Shown here: positions 22,266 through 30,918 of the stretch, in pieces
How positions within the stretch are numbered: the first letter of the stretch is position 1
Layout: every line of letters begins with the position of its first letter
Origin: an uncultured Flavobacteriaceae bacterium
GTDB taxonomy: Bacteria > Bacteroidota > Bacteroidia > Flavobacteriales > Flavobacteriaceae
Assembly: GCA_938020445.1 (NCBI GenBank)
Contig: CALIIC010000001.1
Coordinates: 1 to 56,149 of the forward strand
Reading direction: 5' to 3'
DNA: 56,149 bases
The notes under the pieces: model-generated
Database searches by the model: none
Told to the model about the DNA's origin: nothing
Seen by the model: only the letters and a program-made list of their open reading frames with translations
Translations under genes and position numbers: made by a program

Positions 22266-24988
22266 TGAGCGAATTGAAACCGAAATACCTGAAATTATCC
22301 GGGCTTGAACCCTTGGTGGTAACCCCTGAAAACAACTTTATTAATGTTGGTGAACGAACCAATGTTGCCGGTTCAAAGAAGTTTTTAAGGCTTGTAAAGG
22401 AAGAGAAATTTGAGGAGGCCTTGGACGTGGCCCGAAATCAGGTGGAGGGAGGCGCCCAGATCATTGATATAAATATGGATGACGGCCTTATAGATGGTAA
22501 AGAGGCGATGGTGAAGTTCTTAAACCTGGTCATCGCCGAGCCGGATATTGCACGGGTACCTATCATGATCGATAGTTCAAAATGGGAAATTATCGAAGCG
22601 GGGTTGCGGGTGGTACAGGGAAAGTGTGTTGTAAATTCGATTAGTCTAAAAGAAGGAAAAGAACAGTTTGTACAACAGGCCAAATTGATAAAAAGATATG
22701 GCGCAGCGGTCATAGTAATGGCTTTTGACGAAGTAGGGCAGGCAGATAACTATGATCGTAGAATCGAAATTTCGAAACGTTCCTATGATATTTTGGTCAA
22801 TGAAGTACATTTTCCTCCAGAAGACATCATTTTTGACTTAAACATTTTTCCGGTTGCAACGGGCATGGATGAACACAAGCTAAATGCAATCGATTTTATA
22901 GAAGCGACCAGGTGGGTGCGTGAAAATCTTCCGTATTGTAGTGTGAGTGGGGGAGTTAGTAATGTCTCCTTTAGTTTTCGGGGCAACAACCCGGTTCGAG
23001 AGGCCATGCACTCCGTATTTCTTTACCATGCGATCAAGGCTGGTATGAATATGGGAATTGTAAACCCGACCATGCTCGAAGTGTATGACGATATTCCAAA
23101 AGAATTGTTAGAGCGGGTTGAGGATGTGGTTTTGAATCGTCGTGACGATGCTACGGAACGATTGCTTGATTTTGCTGAAACAGTTGTAGGCAAAGCAAAG
23201 GAAAGTAAAGTGGATCTTTCATGGCGCGAAGAGCCATTGCAAGACAGGATTACACGGGCTTTGGTAAAAGGAATAGATCAGTACATCGTAGAGGATGTTG
23301 AAGAGGCCCGTATAAACGCCAGCAAACCCATCGAGGTGATCGAAGGGAATTTGATGACCGGGATGAATGTTGTGGGAGATTTATTTGGTAGTGGTAAAAT
23401 GTTTTTACCGCAAGTGGTGAAGTCGGCCAGGGTGATGAAAAAAGCGGTTGCCTATTTGTTGCCTTATATAGAAGAGGAAAAGTTACGGAACCCACAGGTG
23501 GGAGACTCAGAGGGGGCTGGAAAAATTCTCATGGCGACCGTAAAAGGAGATGTGCACGATATCGGCAAGAACATCGTGAGCGTCGTATTGGCCTGCAACA
23601 ATTATGAAATAGTAGATTTGGGCGTTATGGTACCACCTGAAAAAATTATTGCGGAGGCCATCACCCATAATGTGGATATCATAGGTTTAAGTGGTTTGAT
23701 TACCCCTTCCCTAGATGAAATGGTACACTTGGCAAAGGAGATGCAGCGTAAGAACTTTACGGTACCCTTGTTAATTGGTGGTGCCACAACGAGCAAGGCA
23801 CATACGGCGGTAAAAATAGACCCACAATACAAGGAGGCCGTTGTTCATGTGAACGACGCATCGCGTGCCGTAACGGTGGTGGGCGACTTGCTAAAGAAAG
23901 AGACCAAAAAAGCGTATAAAAAGAACTTGAAAGACGACTACGAGGTTTTTCGTGAGAAGTTTTTAAAACGATCCGTAAAAAAGGAGTACAAAACAATCGA
24001 AGCGGCCAGAAAAAATAAATTTAAGATTGATTGGAACACCTCTAAAATTGTGCCTCCCAAAGAACTCGGTATTCAGGTCATTGATGAGATAGATTTGGAA
24101 AAATTACTTCCGTTTATAGATTGGACACCTTTTTTCAGAAGCTGGGAACTGCATGGGAAATATCCCGATATCTTAAAAGATGATGTGGTGGGTACCCAAG
24201 CAACCGATCTTTTTGCCGATGCGCAAGCCATGTTGAAAAAAGTACTTTCTGAAAAACAACTCACCGCTCGGGGCGTCTTCGGACTTTTTCCTGCGAATAG
24301 TATAAATGAGGATGATATTGAAGTGAGTACCGTTCGTACAGATTCGGATACCATTGGGAATGAAAATAAGGAACAATACGTTTTTAGAACCTTACGGCAG
24401 CAGCTGCAAAGAAGAGAAGGAGTGCCAGACTATGCACTGGCTGATTTTATAGCGCCAAAAGCATCTGGAACACAAGATTATATAGGATGTTTTTGTGTTA
24501 GTACGGGATTCGGCACCGCTGAACTTGCGGCGGCATACGAAAAGGATTTAGATGATTATAGTTCTATAATGATCAAGGCGTTGGCAGATCGTTTGGCAGA
24601 AGCTTTTGCCGAGTATTTGCATAAGGAAGTACGAATAAAACATTGGGGGTATGCAGCGGATGAAGCGCTGACGAATGATCAACTTATCAACGAAAAATAT
24701 AAGGGAATACGACCCGCTCCGGGCTATCCTGCCTGTCCCGATCATTTGGAAAAATTAACGATATGGGAACTACTTAGCGTAGAAGAACGTATTGGCGTAC
24801 AATTGACAGAGAGCTTGGCGATGTGGCCTGCGGCATCGGTGAGCGGATACTATTTTGGAAACCCCGAAGCCCGCTATTTTGGTCTTGGAAAAATTAAGAA
24901 GGATCAGGTGGCCGATTTTGGAGAAAGAAAAGGAATATCGGTAGCGAAAGCAACGAAATGGTTGGCCCCGAATATTGCAGATGAGTAA
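22265..24988 (+). CDS. metH: Methionine synthase, pterin/B12/activation half (split MetH C-terminal module)
   Basis: 907 residues. Domains in order: pterin-binding (about 15-300, [28 protein letters not shown]), B12 cap and Rossmann domain (about 310-560, with cobalt-ligand His431 in [10 protein letters not shown] and [13 protein letters not shown]), and the SAM-binding activation domain (about 600-900, [34 protein letters not shown]). Together with the N-terminal module at 20977 it forms a complete cobalamin-dependent MetH. No frame damage is seen; the split is a clean gene boundary. Confidence 0.96.
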   Translation: MSELKPKYLKLSGLEPLVVTPENNFINVGERTNVAGSKKFLRLVKEEKFEEALDVARNQVEGGAQIIDINMDDGLIDGKEAMVKFLNLVIAEPDIARVPIMIDSSKWEIIEAGLRVVQGKCVVNSISLKEGKEQFVQQAKLIKRYGAAVIVMAFDEVGQADNYDRRIEISKRSYDILVNEVHFPPEDIIFDLNIFPVATGMDEHKLNAIDFIEATRWVRENLPYCSVSGGVSNVSFSFRGNNPVREAMHSVFLYHAIKAGMNMGIVNPTMLEVYDDIPKELLERVEDVVLNRRDDATERLLDFAETVVGKAKESKVDLSWREEPLQDRITRALVKGIDQYIVEDVEEARINASKPIEVIEGNLMTGMNVVGDLFGSGKMFLPQVVKSARVMKKAVAYLLPYIEEEKLRNPQVGDSEGAGKILMATVKGDVHDIGKNIVSVVLACNNYEIVDLGVMVPPEKIIAEAITHNVDIIGLSGLITPSLDEMVHLAKEMQRKNFTVPLLIGGATTSKAHTAVKIDPQYKEAVVHVNDASRAVTVVGDLLKKETKKAYKKNLKDDYEVFREKFLKRSVKKEYKTIEAARKNKFKIDWNTSKIVPPKELGIQVIDEIDLEKLLPFIDWTPFFRSWELHGKYPDILKDDVVGTQATDLFADAQAMLKKVLSEKQLTARGVFGLFPANSINEDDIEVSTVRTDSDTIGNENKEQYVFRTLRQQLQRREGVPDYALADFIAPKASGTQDYIGCFCVSTGFGTAELAAAYEKDLDDYSSIMIKALADRLAEAFAEYLHKEVRIKHWGYAADEALTNDQLINEKYKGIRPAPGYPACPDHLEKLTIWELLSVEERIGVQLTESLAMWPAASVSGYYFGNPEARYFGLGKIKKDQVADFGERKGISVAKATKWLAPNIADE

Positions 24989-25072
24989 GTTGAAAATTTT
25001 AGATACTTGTGGTTAATTTGGGAATAAATAGAACGGTTTTTTAACGGGACCCATGATGTAAAAATAATTTTA

Positions 25073-25369
25073 ATGAAAAGTCAAATGAATCTAAAAACCA
25101 GTAAGAAGCAGATCAATAGGACCTTAATACGATTTTTTAACAGCCATAAGGTGCAATCTCTATTTGTAGTGTTGGTAGGATTTTTATCGGTCCTTACCGT
25201 AGTGCGTGGACTTTTGATATTGAAAGATACGGCACGCTTTTATGGTGTAGGGGAGTATTTCTTCTGGGTAGGTCTTTTGGTCACGAGTGCCCTATTCTTC
25301 TTTTTCACTAGCGCGAAGCTTTTTATGGTGCCCATAAAAAGTAGCGAAGGTTCAGGAAGAAACAAGTAG
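25073..25369 (+). CDS. Small membrane protein of unknown function
   Basis: 98 residues. A basic N-terminus (MKSQMNLKTSKKQINRT) is followed by two hydrophobic segments (about 31-47, LFVVLVGFLSVLTVVRG, and about 62-83, YFFWVGLLVTSALFFFF). I recognise no family. It lies between split metH and metF on the same strand, so it may be carried on the same transcript. The start is uncertain by a few codons. Confidence 0.5.
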   Translation: MKSQMNLKTSKKQINRTLIRFFNSHKVQSLFVVLVGFLSVLTVVRGLLILKDTARFYGVGEYFFWVGLLVTSALFFFFTSAKLFMVPIKSSEGSGRNK

Positions 25370-25375
25370 TCGTAG

Positions 25376-25470
25376 GCGCAAATGCGTTAGGGATTGCAGC
25401 GGCATCTTTTTTACAACTGCTTTTGATGATGCCTGAGAAGAAAATAAAAAAATAAAGCGGAAAGCCCGCC
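25376..25470 (+). ncRNA. Candidate structured RNA between metH and metF, resembling the Flavo-1 motif
   Basis: Two blocks that I associate with a structured RNA repeated in flavobacterial genomes are present: TTAGGGATTGCAGCGGCATC (25386-25405) and AAAGCGGAAAGCCCGCC (25454-25470). GGCG/CGCC ends can close the element, and an A/T-rich arm (CTTTTTTA opposite TAAAAAAATA) lies between. I recall such elements as Flavo-1 RNA, but could not run a covariance model. A further hairpin CCCATCC-TTC-GGTGGG follows (25470-25485). Confidence 0.45.
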
Positions 25471-25557
25471 CATCCTTCGGTGGGAACGCCATACTATAAA
25501 GCGGCATGAGGATACCTCATCGTACTTAAATAGCATGGTAATTAAAGCGTAAAACAA

Positions 25558-26511
25558 ATGAAAGTAACAGAACATATAGAAAGTGCCAAAGGAAATACCC
25601 TGTTCTCCTTCGAGATTATTCCCCCTTTAAAAGGCAGAAATATTCAAGAACTGTATAACAACATTGATCCTTTGATGGAGTTTAAACCGCCTTTTATAGA
25701 TGTGACCACTTCTCGTGAAGAGTATGTCTATATTGAACGTGACGGATTGTTGGACAAAAAACTTACTCGAATGCGTCCCGGTACCCTCGGTATTTGTGCA
25801 TCGATCAAACATAAGTACGATGTTGATACGGTACCCCATGTGCTTTGTGGAGGGTTCACCAAGGAAGAAACGGAGTATCTACTGGTAGACTGTCATTATT
25901 TGGGAATCGATAATGTGATGGCGCTTCGAGGGGATGCTATGAAGGATGAAAAGTATTTTATGCCTACCAAGGGCGGGCATGAATTTACCATCGACTTGGT
26001 GCGGCAAATAAATGATATGAATTGCGGCCAATACCTACTTGAGAATATGGGGGGCGATAATTGTGCCGATTTTTGCATTGGAGTAGGAGGCTATCCTGAA
26101 AAACATTTGGAAGCACCCTCTTTAAAATCGGATCTGAAGCGTTTGAAGGAGAAGGTAGAAGCTGGTGCCGATTATATTGTTACCCAAATGTTCTTTGACA
26201 ATCAAAAGTATTTTGAATTTGTTGCCGCCGCCAAAGAAATGGGAATAAATGTGCCCATTATTCCGGGCATAAAACCCATCGCTACCAGAAAACATTTGCA
26301 GTTGTTGCCGCAGGTGTTTAAGATCGATATACCTCAGGACTTGATCGACGCTGTGGAGGACTGCCCGAATAACAAAGCTGTACGACAAGTGGGTGTGGAA
26401 TGGGCCATTGCACAATCGAAGGAACTAAAAGAAGCAGGAGTACCGGTATTGCATTATTATTCTATGGGGAAGTCAGATAATGTAAGGGCAATTGCCCAGG
26501 CACTCTTTTAA
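25558..26511 (+). CDS. metF: Methylenetetrahydrofolate reductase
   Basis: 317 residues. Supplies 5-methyl-THF to the methionine synthase encoded upstream. Motifs: FSFEIIPPLKGR at the start of the barrel, DVTTSREEY, DNVMALRGD, GADYIVTQMFFDN and IPGIKPI. The residue pattern is that of the FAD-dependent bacterial MetF. It is about 570 bases after metH, with a small membrane-protein gene and the candidate RNA in between. Confidence 0.96.
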   Translation: MKVTEHIESAKGNTLFSFEIIPPLKGRNIQELYNNIDPLMEFKPPFIDVTTSREEYVYIERDGLLDKKLTRMRPGTLGICASIKHKYDVDTVPHVLCGGFTKEETEYLLVDCHYLGIDNVMALRGDAMKDEKYFMPTKGGHEFTIDLVRQINDMNCGQYLLENMGGDNCADFCIGVGGYPEKHLEAPSLKSDLKRLKEKVEAGADYIVTQMFFDNQKYFEFVAAAKEMGINVPIIPGIKPIATRKHLQLLPQVFKIDIPQDLIDAVEDCPNNKAVRQVGVEWAIAQSKELKEAGVPVLHYYSMGKSDNVRAIAQALF

Positions 26512-26576
26512 CTTTTTTGACCTTTAGATGCTATAAAAATGACGGCTTTCTTTCGATTTTAATTTGGGAATAGTTT

Positions 26577-26584
26577 TACCTTTG
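26577..26584 (+). promoter_or_regulatory. -7 promoter box of the PagL-like gene
   Basis: TACCTTTG is an exact TAnnTTTG match and ends six bases before the ATG at 26591. It supports this start over an in-frame TTG at 26564, which would lie upstream of the transcription start. Confidence 0.5.
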
Positions 26585-26590
26585 ACTTCT

Positions 26591-27688
26591 ATGAGCCTAA
26601 GGGGATGCCTACTTTTATTGGTACTTGTCGTAACTGTTGGTTTTTCTCAGGAGGGAAAAGAGAAGCAACACTACATTCTTGAAGCCGCCCCTTTCCAGGG
26701 TTCCATTATTTTACATAATACAGATATTTCACATCTGATCACCGAACATCCCACTGGTTTGATGCTAGGGTACAGTCGAAAAACCTTCGGTAAGAAAGAT
26801 TGGGAACAATTATACAACTATCCGGATTGGGGAGCGTCATTTATTTATCAAGATACCCATAGCCCTACCTTGGGGAAAACCTACGGACTTTTTGCCCATT
26901 TTAATTTTTACTTTTTAAAACGAAATCTACAACTACGCGTGGCAAACGGAATTGCCTATGCCACCAACCCCTACGATCGGGTCGACAACTTTCGAAATAA
27001 TGCCTATGGCTCGAAATTCCTGAGTACCACCTATTTAATGTTGAATTACCAAAAAGAGCGTATTTTTAAACGGTTGGGAATAAAAGCAGGGGTGTCGGTT
27101 ATACACTACTCGAATGCAAACGTAAGGGCTCCCAATACCTCTACGAATACACTGGCATTTAATGCCGGGCTTGTTTATTCGATCGGAGATGACGAGCCTG
27201 ATTATATAAAAAGGGAAAAGGTTAAAATAGTTGAACCTTTTCGGTATAATATAGCACTTAGGGGCGGCGTAAATGAGAGTGATAATATCGGCTCTGGGCA
27301 ATACCCTTTTTACATTATCTCTGGATATGTTGACAAACGTGTAGGTCGCAGAAGTGCCCTGCAATTGGGAACCGATGTTTTCTTTAGTAATTTCTTGAAA
27401 GAATTAATAGAATACCAAAGCATTTCCTTTCCTGAAAATGAAGTGGCGGCAGATACCGATTATAAGCGGGTGGGTCTTTTTATTGGGCATGAACTTTTTA
27501 TAAACCAGTTAAGCATTACCACCCAATTAGGGTATTATGTGTACTATCCCTTCGATTTTGAAGGTAGGTTGTATAACCGAGTGGGACTCAAACGCTATTT
27601 CGGAGATCGATGGTTTGGCGAGATTTCGTTGAAGTCGCATGCAGCCGCTGCCGAAGCGGTTGAGTTTGGTGTGGGGATACGGCTCTAA
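26591..27688 (+). CDS. Acyloxyacyl hydrolase / lipid A deacylase (PagL-like)
   Basis: 365 residues from the ATG at 26591. Signal peptide MSLRGCLLLLVLVVTVGFSQ. The family signature around the catalytic His-Ser is IHYSNANVRAPN (His172, Ser174), comparable to HxSN in PagL, and the protein is rich in amphipathic strands as expected for an outer-membrane barrel. PagL enzymes remove an acyl chain from lipid A. The protein is longer than classical PagL (about 170-190 residues), with an additional C-terminal barrel-like half. It is not functionally linked to metF. Confidence 0.75.
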   Translation: MSLRGCLLLLVLVVTVGFSQEGKEKQHYILEAAPFQGSIILHNTDISHLITEHPTGLMLGYSRKTFGKKDWEQLYNYPDWGASFIYQDTHSPTLGKTYGLFAHFNFYFLKRNLQLRVANGIAYATNPYDRVDNFRNNAYGSKFLSTTYLMLNYQKERIFKRLGIKAGVSVIHYSNANVRAPNTSTNTLAFNAGLVYSIGDDEPDYIKREKVKIVEPFRYNIALRGGVNESDNIGSGQYPFYIISGYVDKRVGRRSALQLGTDVFFSNFLKELIEYQSISFPENEVAADTDYKRVGLFIGHELFINQLSITTQLGYYVYYPFDFEGRLYNRVGLKRYFGDRWFGEISLKSHAAAAEAVEFGVGIRL

Positions 27689-27759
27689 GAGAGAAATTAT
27701 AAGATATAGAACAAGCGAGAAAGAATAAGGTAATCCTATTTTAGAATTACAAGTACGGA

Positions 27760-28584
27760 ATGATGAGCACAGATTTAAAACTAAAAACGATACATGCTCC
27801 TTTTGCAGGAAAGAGGCGCACACTTTCTAGTAGGGGCGCAATTTTCCTTGGAACACTCTGTTTCGCCTTACTTACAGCCTGTAATTCGGAATCGGCACCC
27901 GATTGTTTTCAAAGCGCCGGAGATTTGGTCCGGGATGAGGTGTCGGTAGCTCCTTTTACCCAAATCACTGTTTTTGAGAATGTGTCTTTAGTATTGACCC
28001 AGGGTGATACCCAGAAGGTTGAAATCGAAACAGGAGACAACCTGAGGGAGGAAGTTAGTGCAATAGTCGAAGGGGAGCGTTTGTTACTACGTGATACCAA
28101 TGATTGTAATTTTTTTAGGGAGTATGGGAGTACCACAATATATGTGACGGCGCCCAATATTACCGAAATACGCAGCAGTTCGGGATGGCCCGTTACTAGC
28201 AATGGCACCCTATCCTATAACAGTTTACAGTTGCTATCTGAAAGTTTCATTAACCAGGAGTCGGAAACCACCGACGGGGAATTTGATTTAGATATTGCCT
28301 CGGAAAACCTAAGTGTACTGGTAAACGGAATTGCCTATTTTAAACTTCGTGGGACTGTTACCAATTTTAGCGTAAATATTGCAGCGGGCGATTCGCGGAT
28401 AGAAGCAGAGGACTTAGTAGCACAAAATGTAACCATCAACCATCGGGGGTCGAATGACGTTTTGGTAGACCCGCAAGAATCGATCAGTGGGGTTATTCGC
28501 GGTACCGGAGATGTGATTGCTGGGACAAGACCTGAAGAAGTGGCCGTGGAAATACTGTATAAAGGCCGTCTGTTATTTCGATAG
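27760..28584 (+). CDS. Head GIN domain lipoprotein (DUF2807)
   Basis: 274 residues. The N-terminus is long, with a hydrophobic stretch and a lipobox at GTLCFALLTAC (Cys41); a later start would give a normal lipoprotein signal. The domain starts VSVAPFTQITVFENVSLVLTQGD and shows the repeating beta-helix-like pattern of the putative auto-transporter adhesin 'head GIN' domain (DUF2807), including IRSSSGW and LLSESFINQES. Envelope-located; function unknown. Confidence 0.8.
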   Translation: MMSTDLKLKTIHAPFAGKRRTLSSRGAIFLGTLCFALLTACNSESAPDCFQSAGDLVRDEVSVAPFTQITVFENVSLVLTQGDTQKVEIETGDNLREEVSAIVEGERLLLRDTNDCNFFREYGSTTIYVTAPNITEIRSSSGWPVTSNGTLSYNSLQLLSESFINQESETTDGEFDLDIASENLSVLVNGIAYFKLRGTVTNFSVNIAAGDSRIEAEDLVAQNVTINHRGSNDVLVDPQESISGVIRGTGDVIAGTRPEEVAVEILYKGRLLFR

Positions 28585-28634
28585 TGAGTGGTCGTCAGGT
28601 CCAAACCTAAACGCACTTAGTTAATCCAATATAC

Positions 28635-29774
28635 TTGAACCCAATAACGAAATACCTGAAAAACCTCTTTGCCAAGCAGCGAATTCTTGATGAAGACGCC
28701 TCGCTTACCGGTCTGGCAAGGGCCGATGCGCTTTTAACGGCCTTGGTGAATGAAAAGCGAATACCCGGTTTGGCAATCACCGTTTTAAAATCTGGGAAGA
28801 CGGTTTTTCAAAAGGGGTATGGTCATGGTGATTTGGATGTGAAGACCCCAATAGACCCCAAACGTACCGTTTTTCGAATAGCCAGTGTTTCGAAACCGAT
28901 TGCCGCCACCGCGTTGGCCTATATGGTAGCTGATGGCCTCATAGATCTCGATGCTTCTTTCTACAGTTACGTACCCTATTACCCTAAAAAAAAATACGAC
29001 TTTACCATTCGCCAGTTGGCGAGTCATACCGCGGGGATAAGGGGATATCGCGGTATTGAATACGGCCTTAACGAACCCTTTTCGATCAAAGAAAGCATTG
29101 CTTTGTTCAGAGATGACCCCTTGCTGTTCGCACCGGGAACCGATTATCATTACAATAGTTTCGATTGGGTATTGCTATCGCTTGCGATGCAGGAGGTAAG
29201 TGGTATACCGTTTGAAGTGTATGTGCAGGATAAGGTGTTGAATCGTTTGGGAATGAACCATACTTTTGCGCCGCCTCTGCGCACTGCTAGTTCCGAAAGA
29301 AGTCACGGGATCAAGGTGCGTACGGTTTCTGATATGGAAATGGAACAGAAAACTACCTTTTACTCCAAAAACAAGCTTGGTTTTCGGAAGGCGATTCCGG
29401 TAGACAATTTTTATAAATTGGCGGGTGGTGGTTACCTTTCGACAACAGAGGATATTGCGCGTTTGGGACAGGCTTATCTGAATGGTGAGATCCTGAACGA
29501 ATCAGTATTGGCGCCATTTTTGACTGCGCAGATCATTGCGGGAAAATCAACGTATTACGGACTGGGTTGGCAGGTAAGTGAAGATGTCAGCGGCCGCAAG
29601 TATTACGGTCATATCGGTAATGGCGTTGGTGGCTACTCGAACTTTTTTGTGTACCCCGAAGAACGACTGGTATGTTCAATTTTGGTGAACTGCACAGATC
29701 CTAAGGTACAGGATTCTTTAGATGCGGCCGTGAATGCCATCATTTTGGGAATGAGCGATGATTTTGTCTCCTAA
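28635..29774 (+). CDS. Serine hydrolase, beta-lactamase class C fold
   Basis: 379 residues from a TTG at 28635. Catalytic motifs of the family: SxxK in FRIASVSKPIAATALAY, the Tyr motif as YHYNSFDWVLLS (Y-N-S, similar to LACTB-type proteins), and HxG in YYGHIGNGVGGYSNFF. There is no signal peptide from this start, so a cytoplasmic peptidase/esterase role is more likely than antibiotic resistance. The start is uncertain, because the first about 40 residues are not conserved family sequence. Confidence 0.82.
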   Translation: MNPITKYLKNLFAKQRILDEDASLTGLARADALLTALVNEKRIPGLAITVLKSGKTVFQKGYGHGDLDVKTPIDPKRTVFRIASVSKPIAATALAYMVADGLIDLDASFYSYVPYYPKKKYDFTIRQLASHTAGIRGYRGIEYGLNEPFSIKESIALFRDDPLLFAPGTDYHYNSFDWVLLSLAMQEVSGIPFEVYVQDKVLNRLGMNHTFAPPLRTASSERSHGIKVRTVSDMEMEQKTTFYSKNKLGFRKAIPVDNFYKLAGGGYLSTTEDIARLGQAYLNGEILNESVLAPFLTAQIIAGKSTYYGLGWQVSEDVSGRKYYGHIGNGVGGYSNFFVYPEERLVCSILVNCTDPKVQDSLDAAVNAIILGMSDDFVS

Positions 29775-29815
29775 ACATCCCATGAATCCATCTACTAAGA
29801 TTTTATAGGATACAG

Positions 29816-29846
29816 TTGCCAGTGTTTTTACAATCTATTAATTTAG
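29816..29846 (+). promoter_or_regulatory. Promoter of the LuxR-type membrane regulator
   Basis: TTG (29816-29818), 20 bases, then TAATTTAG (29839-29846), seven of eight positions of TAnnTTTG. The -7 box ends four bases before the ATG at 29851. Confidence 0.45.
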
Positions 29847-29850
29847 GACT

Positions 29851-30837
29851 ATGGGAAGAAAAGTCACCCTTCTGATATTTTTTTTGTACGGCTTTCTTGC
29901 AGTAGGCCAAACTTCGATTTCGGGGCAGGTTGACACTGCGGTGGTGCCGACAAATCAGGAAGTATATTTGGGGCTTGTGTCCGTTGATGAGGTATCTCAG
30001 GAAGTCATGAAAGAACCTGTTGATAGCGCATTGATTGATGCGGACGGTTTTTTTTCTTTTCCATCTTTAAAAATAGCTGCTAAAGACGCCGTCTATCGTA
30101 TTTATGTAGATAGGGTGGAAAAGGCTTTGGAAGGCACCTTGAAAGCGGAACAACGTTTCATTTTCTCCCAAAAAGATAGCATTCGTTTCAAGAAAAACAA
30201 GAATCCTTTTTCACAGTATAGCAACACCAATAAAGCGGATGCTGAATGGAAACGCTTGCGAAAATATGAGTCTGCCTTATCTCAAGTGAACGCCAAAGAT
30301 TCCGATAGTATTTCTTTTGCCTATGTGAATGGGGTGAAGACGTACGCCAAAGACTCCTTACGTATTCTCATGGTCAAGTTGATCGGCATCAAACAACTTG
30401 ATACGAAAGACCTTCTGGAGAAAGACATTGCCAAAAACGCTGAGTATTATATTGCGCTACTGAAAGAACTTAAAAAGAGCGATTTGGACCGTAGTGATTA
30501 CTTGTTCTTGGAAAACAAATTGGCATTTCTTACCACGGAAACTGCCGAGGCCAAATTTCGGGTAAGTACAATTTTAAATCTGATACTTGGCGGTGCGCTA
30601 CTAGCGTTGGTTTGGCTTCTTCTTCGCCAAAGAAATAGAAAGAACACTTGGGACCTTTCTGATCTAAGCAAACAAGAACGCACCATTCAATACCTCATTT
30701 TAGAGGGAAAGAGCAATAAGGAAATTGCCGGGGAACTTTTTATAAGTTTGAGTACCGTAAAAACACACATTACCAATATCTACAGTAAGTTACAGGTTTC
30801 TAGTAGAAAAGAACTATTCCAAAAATCGCAAAATTAA
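29851..30837 (+). CDS. Membrane-bound transcriptional regulator with C-terminal LuxR-type HTH
   Basis: 328 residues. Signal peptide (ends near AVGQ), then a periplasmic region (about 20-240) starting with a carboxypeptidase-regulatory-like segment (SISGQVDTA) and helical parts rich in Lys/Asp, one membrane segment (about 242-260, TILNLILGGALLALVWLLL), and a cytoplasmic LuxR HTH at the C-terminus (LSKQERTIQYLILEGKSNKEIAGELF, LSTVKTHITNIYSKLQV). The architecture is that of a one-component sensor that reads an envelope signal directly to DNA. The neighbour at 30919 is an outer-membrane barrel and is a likely target or partner. Confidence 0.82.
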   Translation: MGRKVTLLIFFLYGFLAVGQTSISGQVDTAVVPTNQEVYLGLVSVDEVSQEVMKEPVDSALIDADGFFSFPSLKIAAKDAVYRIYVDRVEKALEGTLKAEQRFIFSQKDSIRFKKNKNPFSQYSNTNKADAEWKRLRKYESALSQVNAKDSDSISFAYVNGVKTYAKDSLRILMVKLIGIKQLDTKDLLEKDIAKNAEYYIALLKELKKSDLDRSDYLFLENKLAFLTTETAEAKFRVSTILNLILGGALLALVWLLLRQRNRKNTWDLSDLSKQERTIQYLILEGKSNKEIAGELFISLSTVKTHITNIYSKLQVSSRKELFQKSQN

Positions 30838-30918
30838 GCAGGGTACTAGTCCTTAAATAGTACGCCTCGTTTTTCTTTTTACTCGCTTTCTGTGCGTACT
30901 TGCGCACCAAAATCACCC

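Noticed and set aside
26564..26590. Upstream TTG of the PagL-like gene
   Set aside because: The promoter -7 box lies within this stretch, so it would not be transcribed.
28635..29774. Reading the serine hydrolase as an antibiotic-resistance beta-lactamase
   Set aside because: No signal peptide from the chosen start, and the Tyr motif is of the LACTB/peptidase type rather than AmpC.
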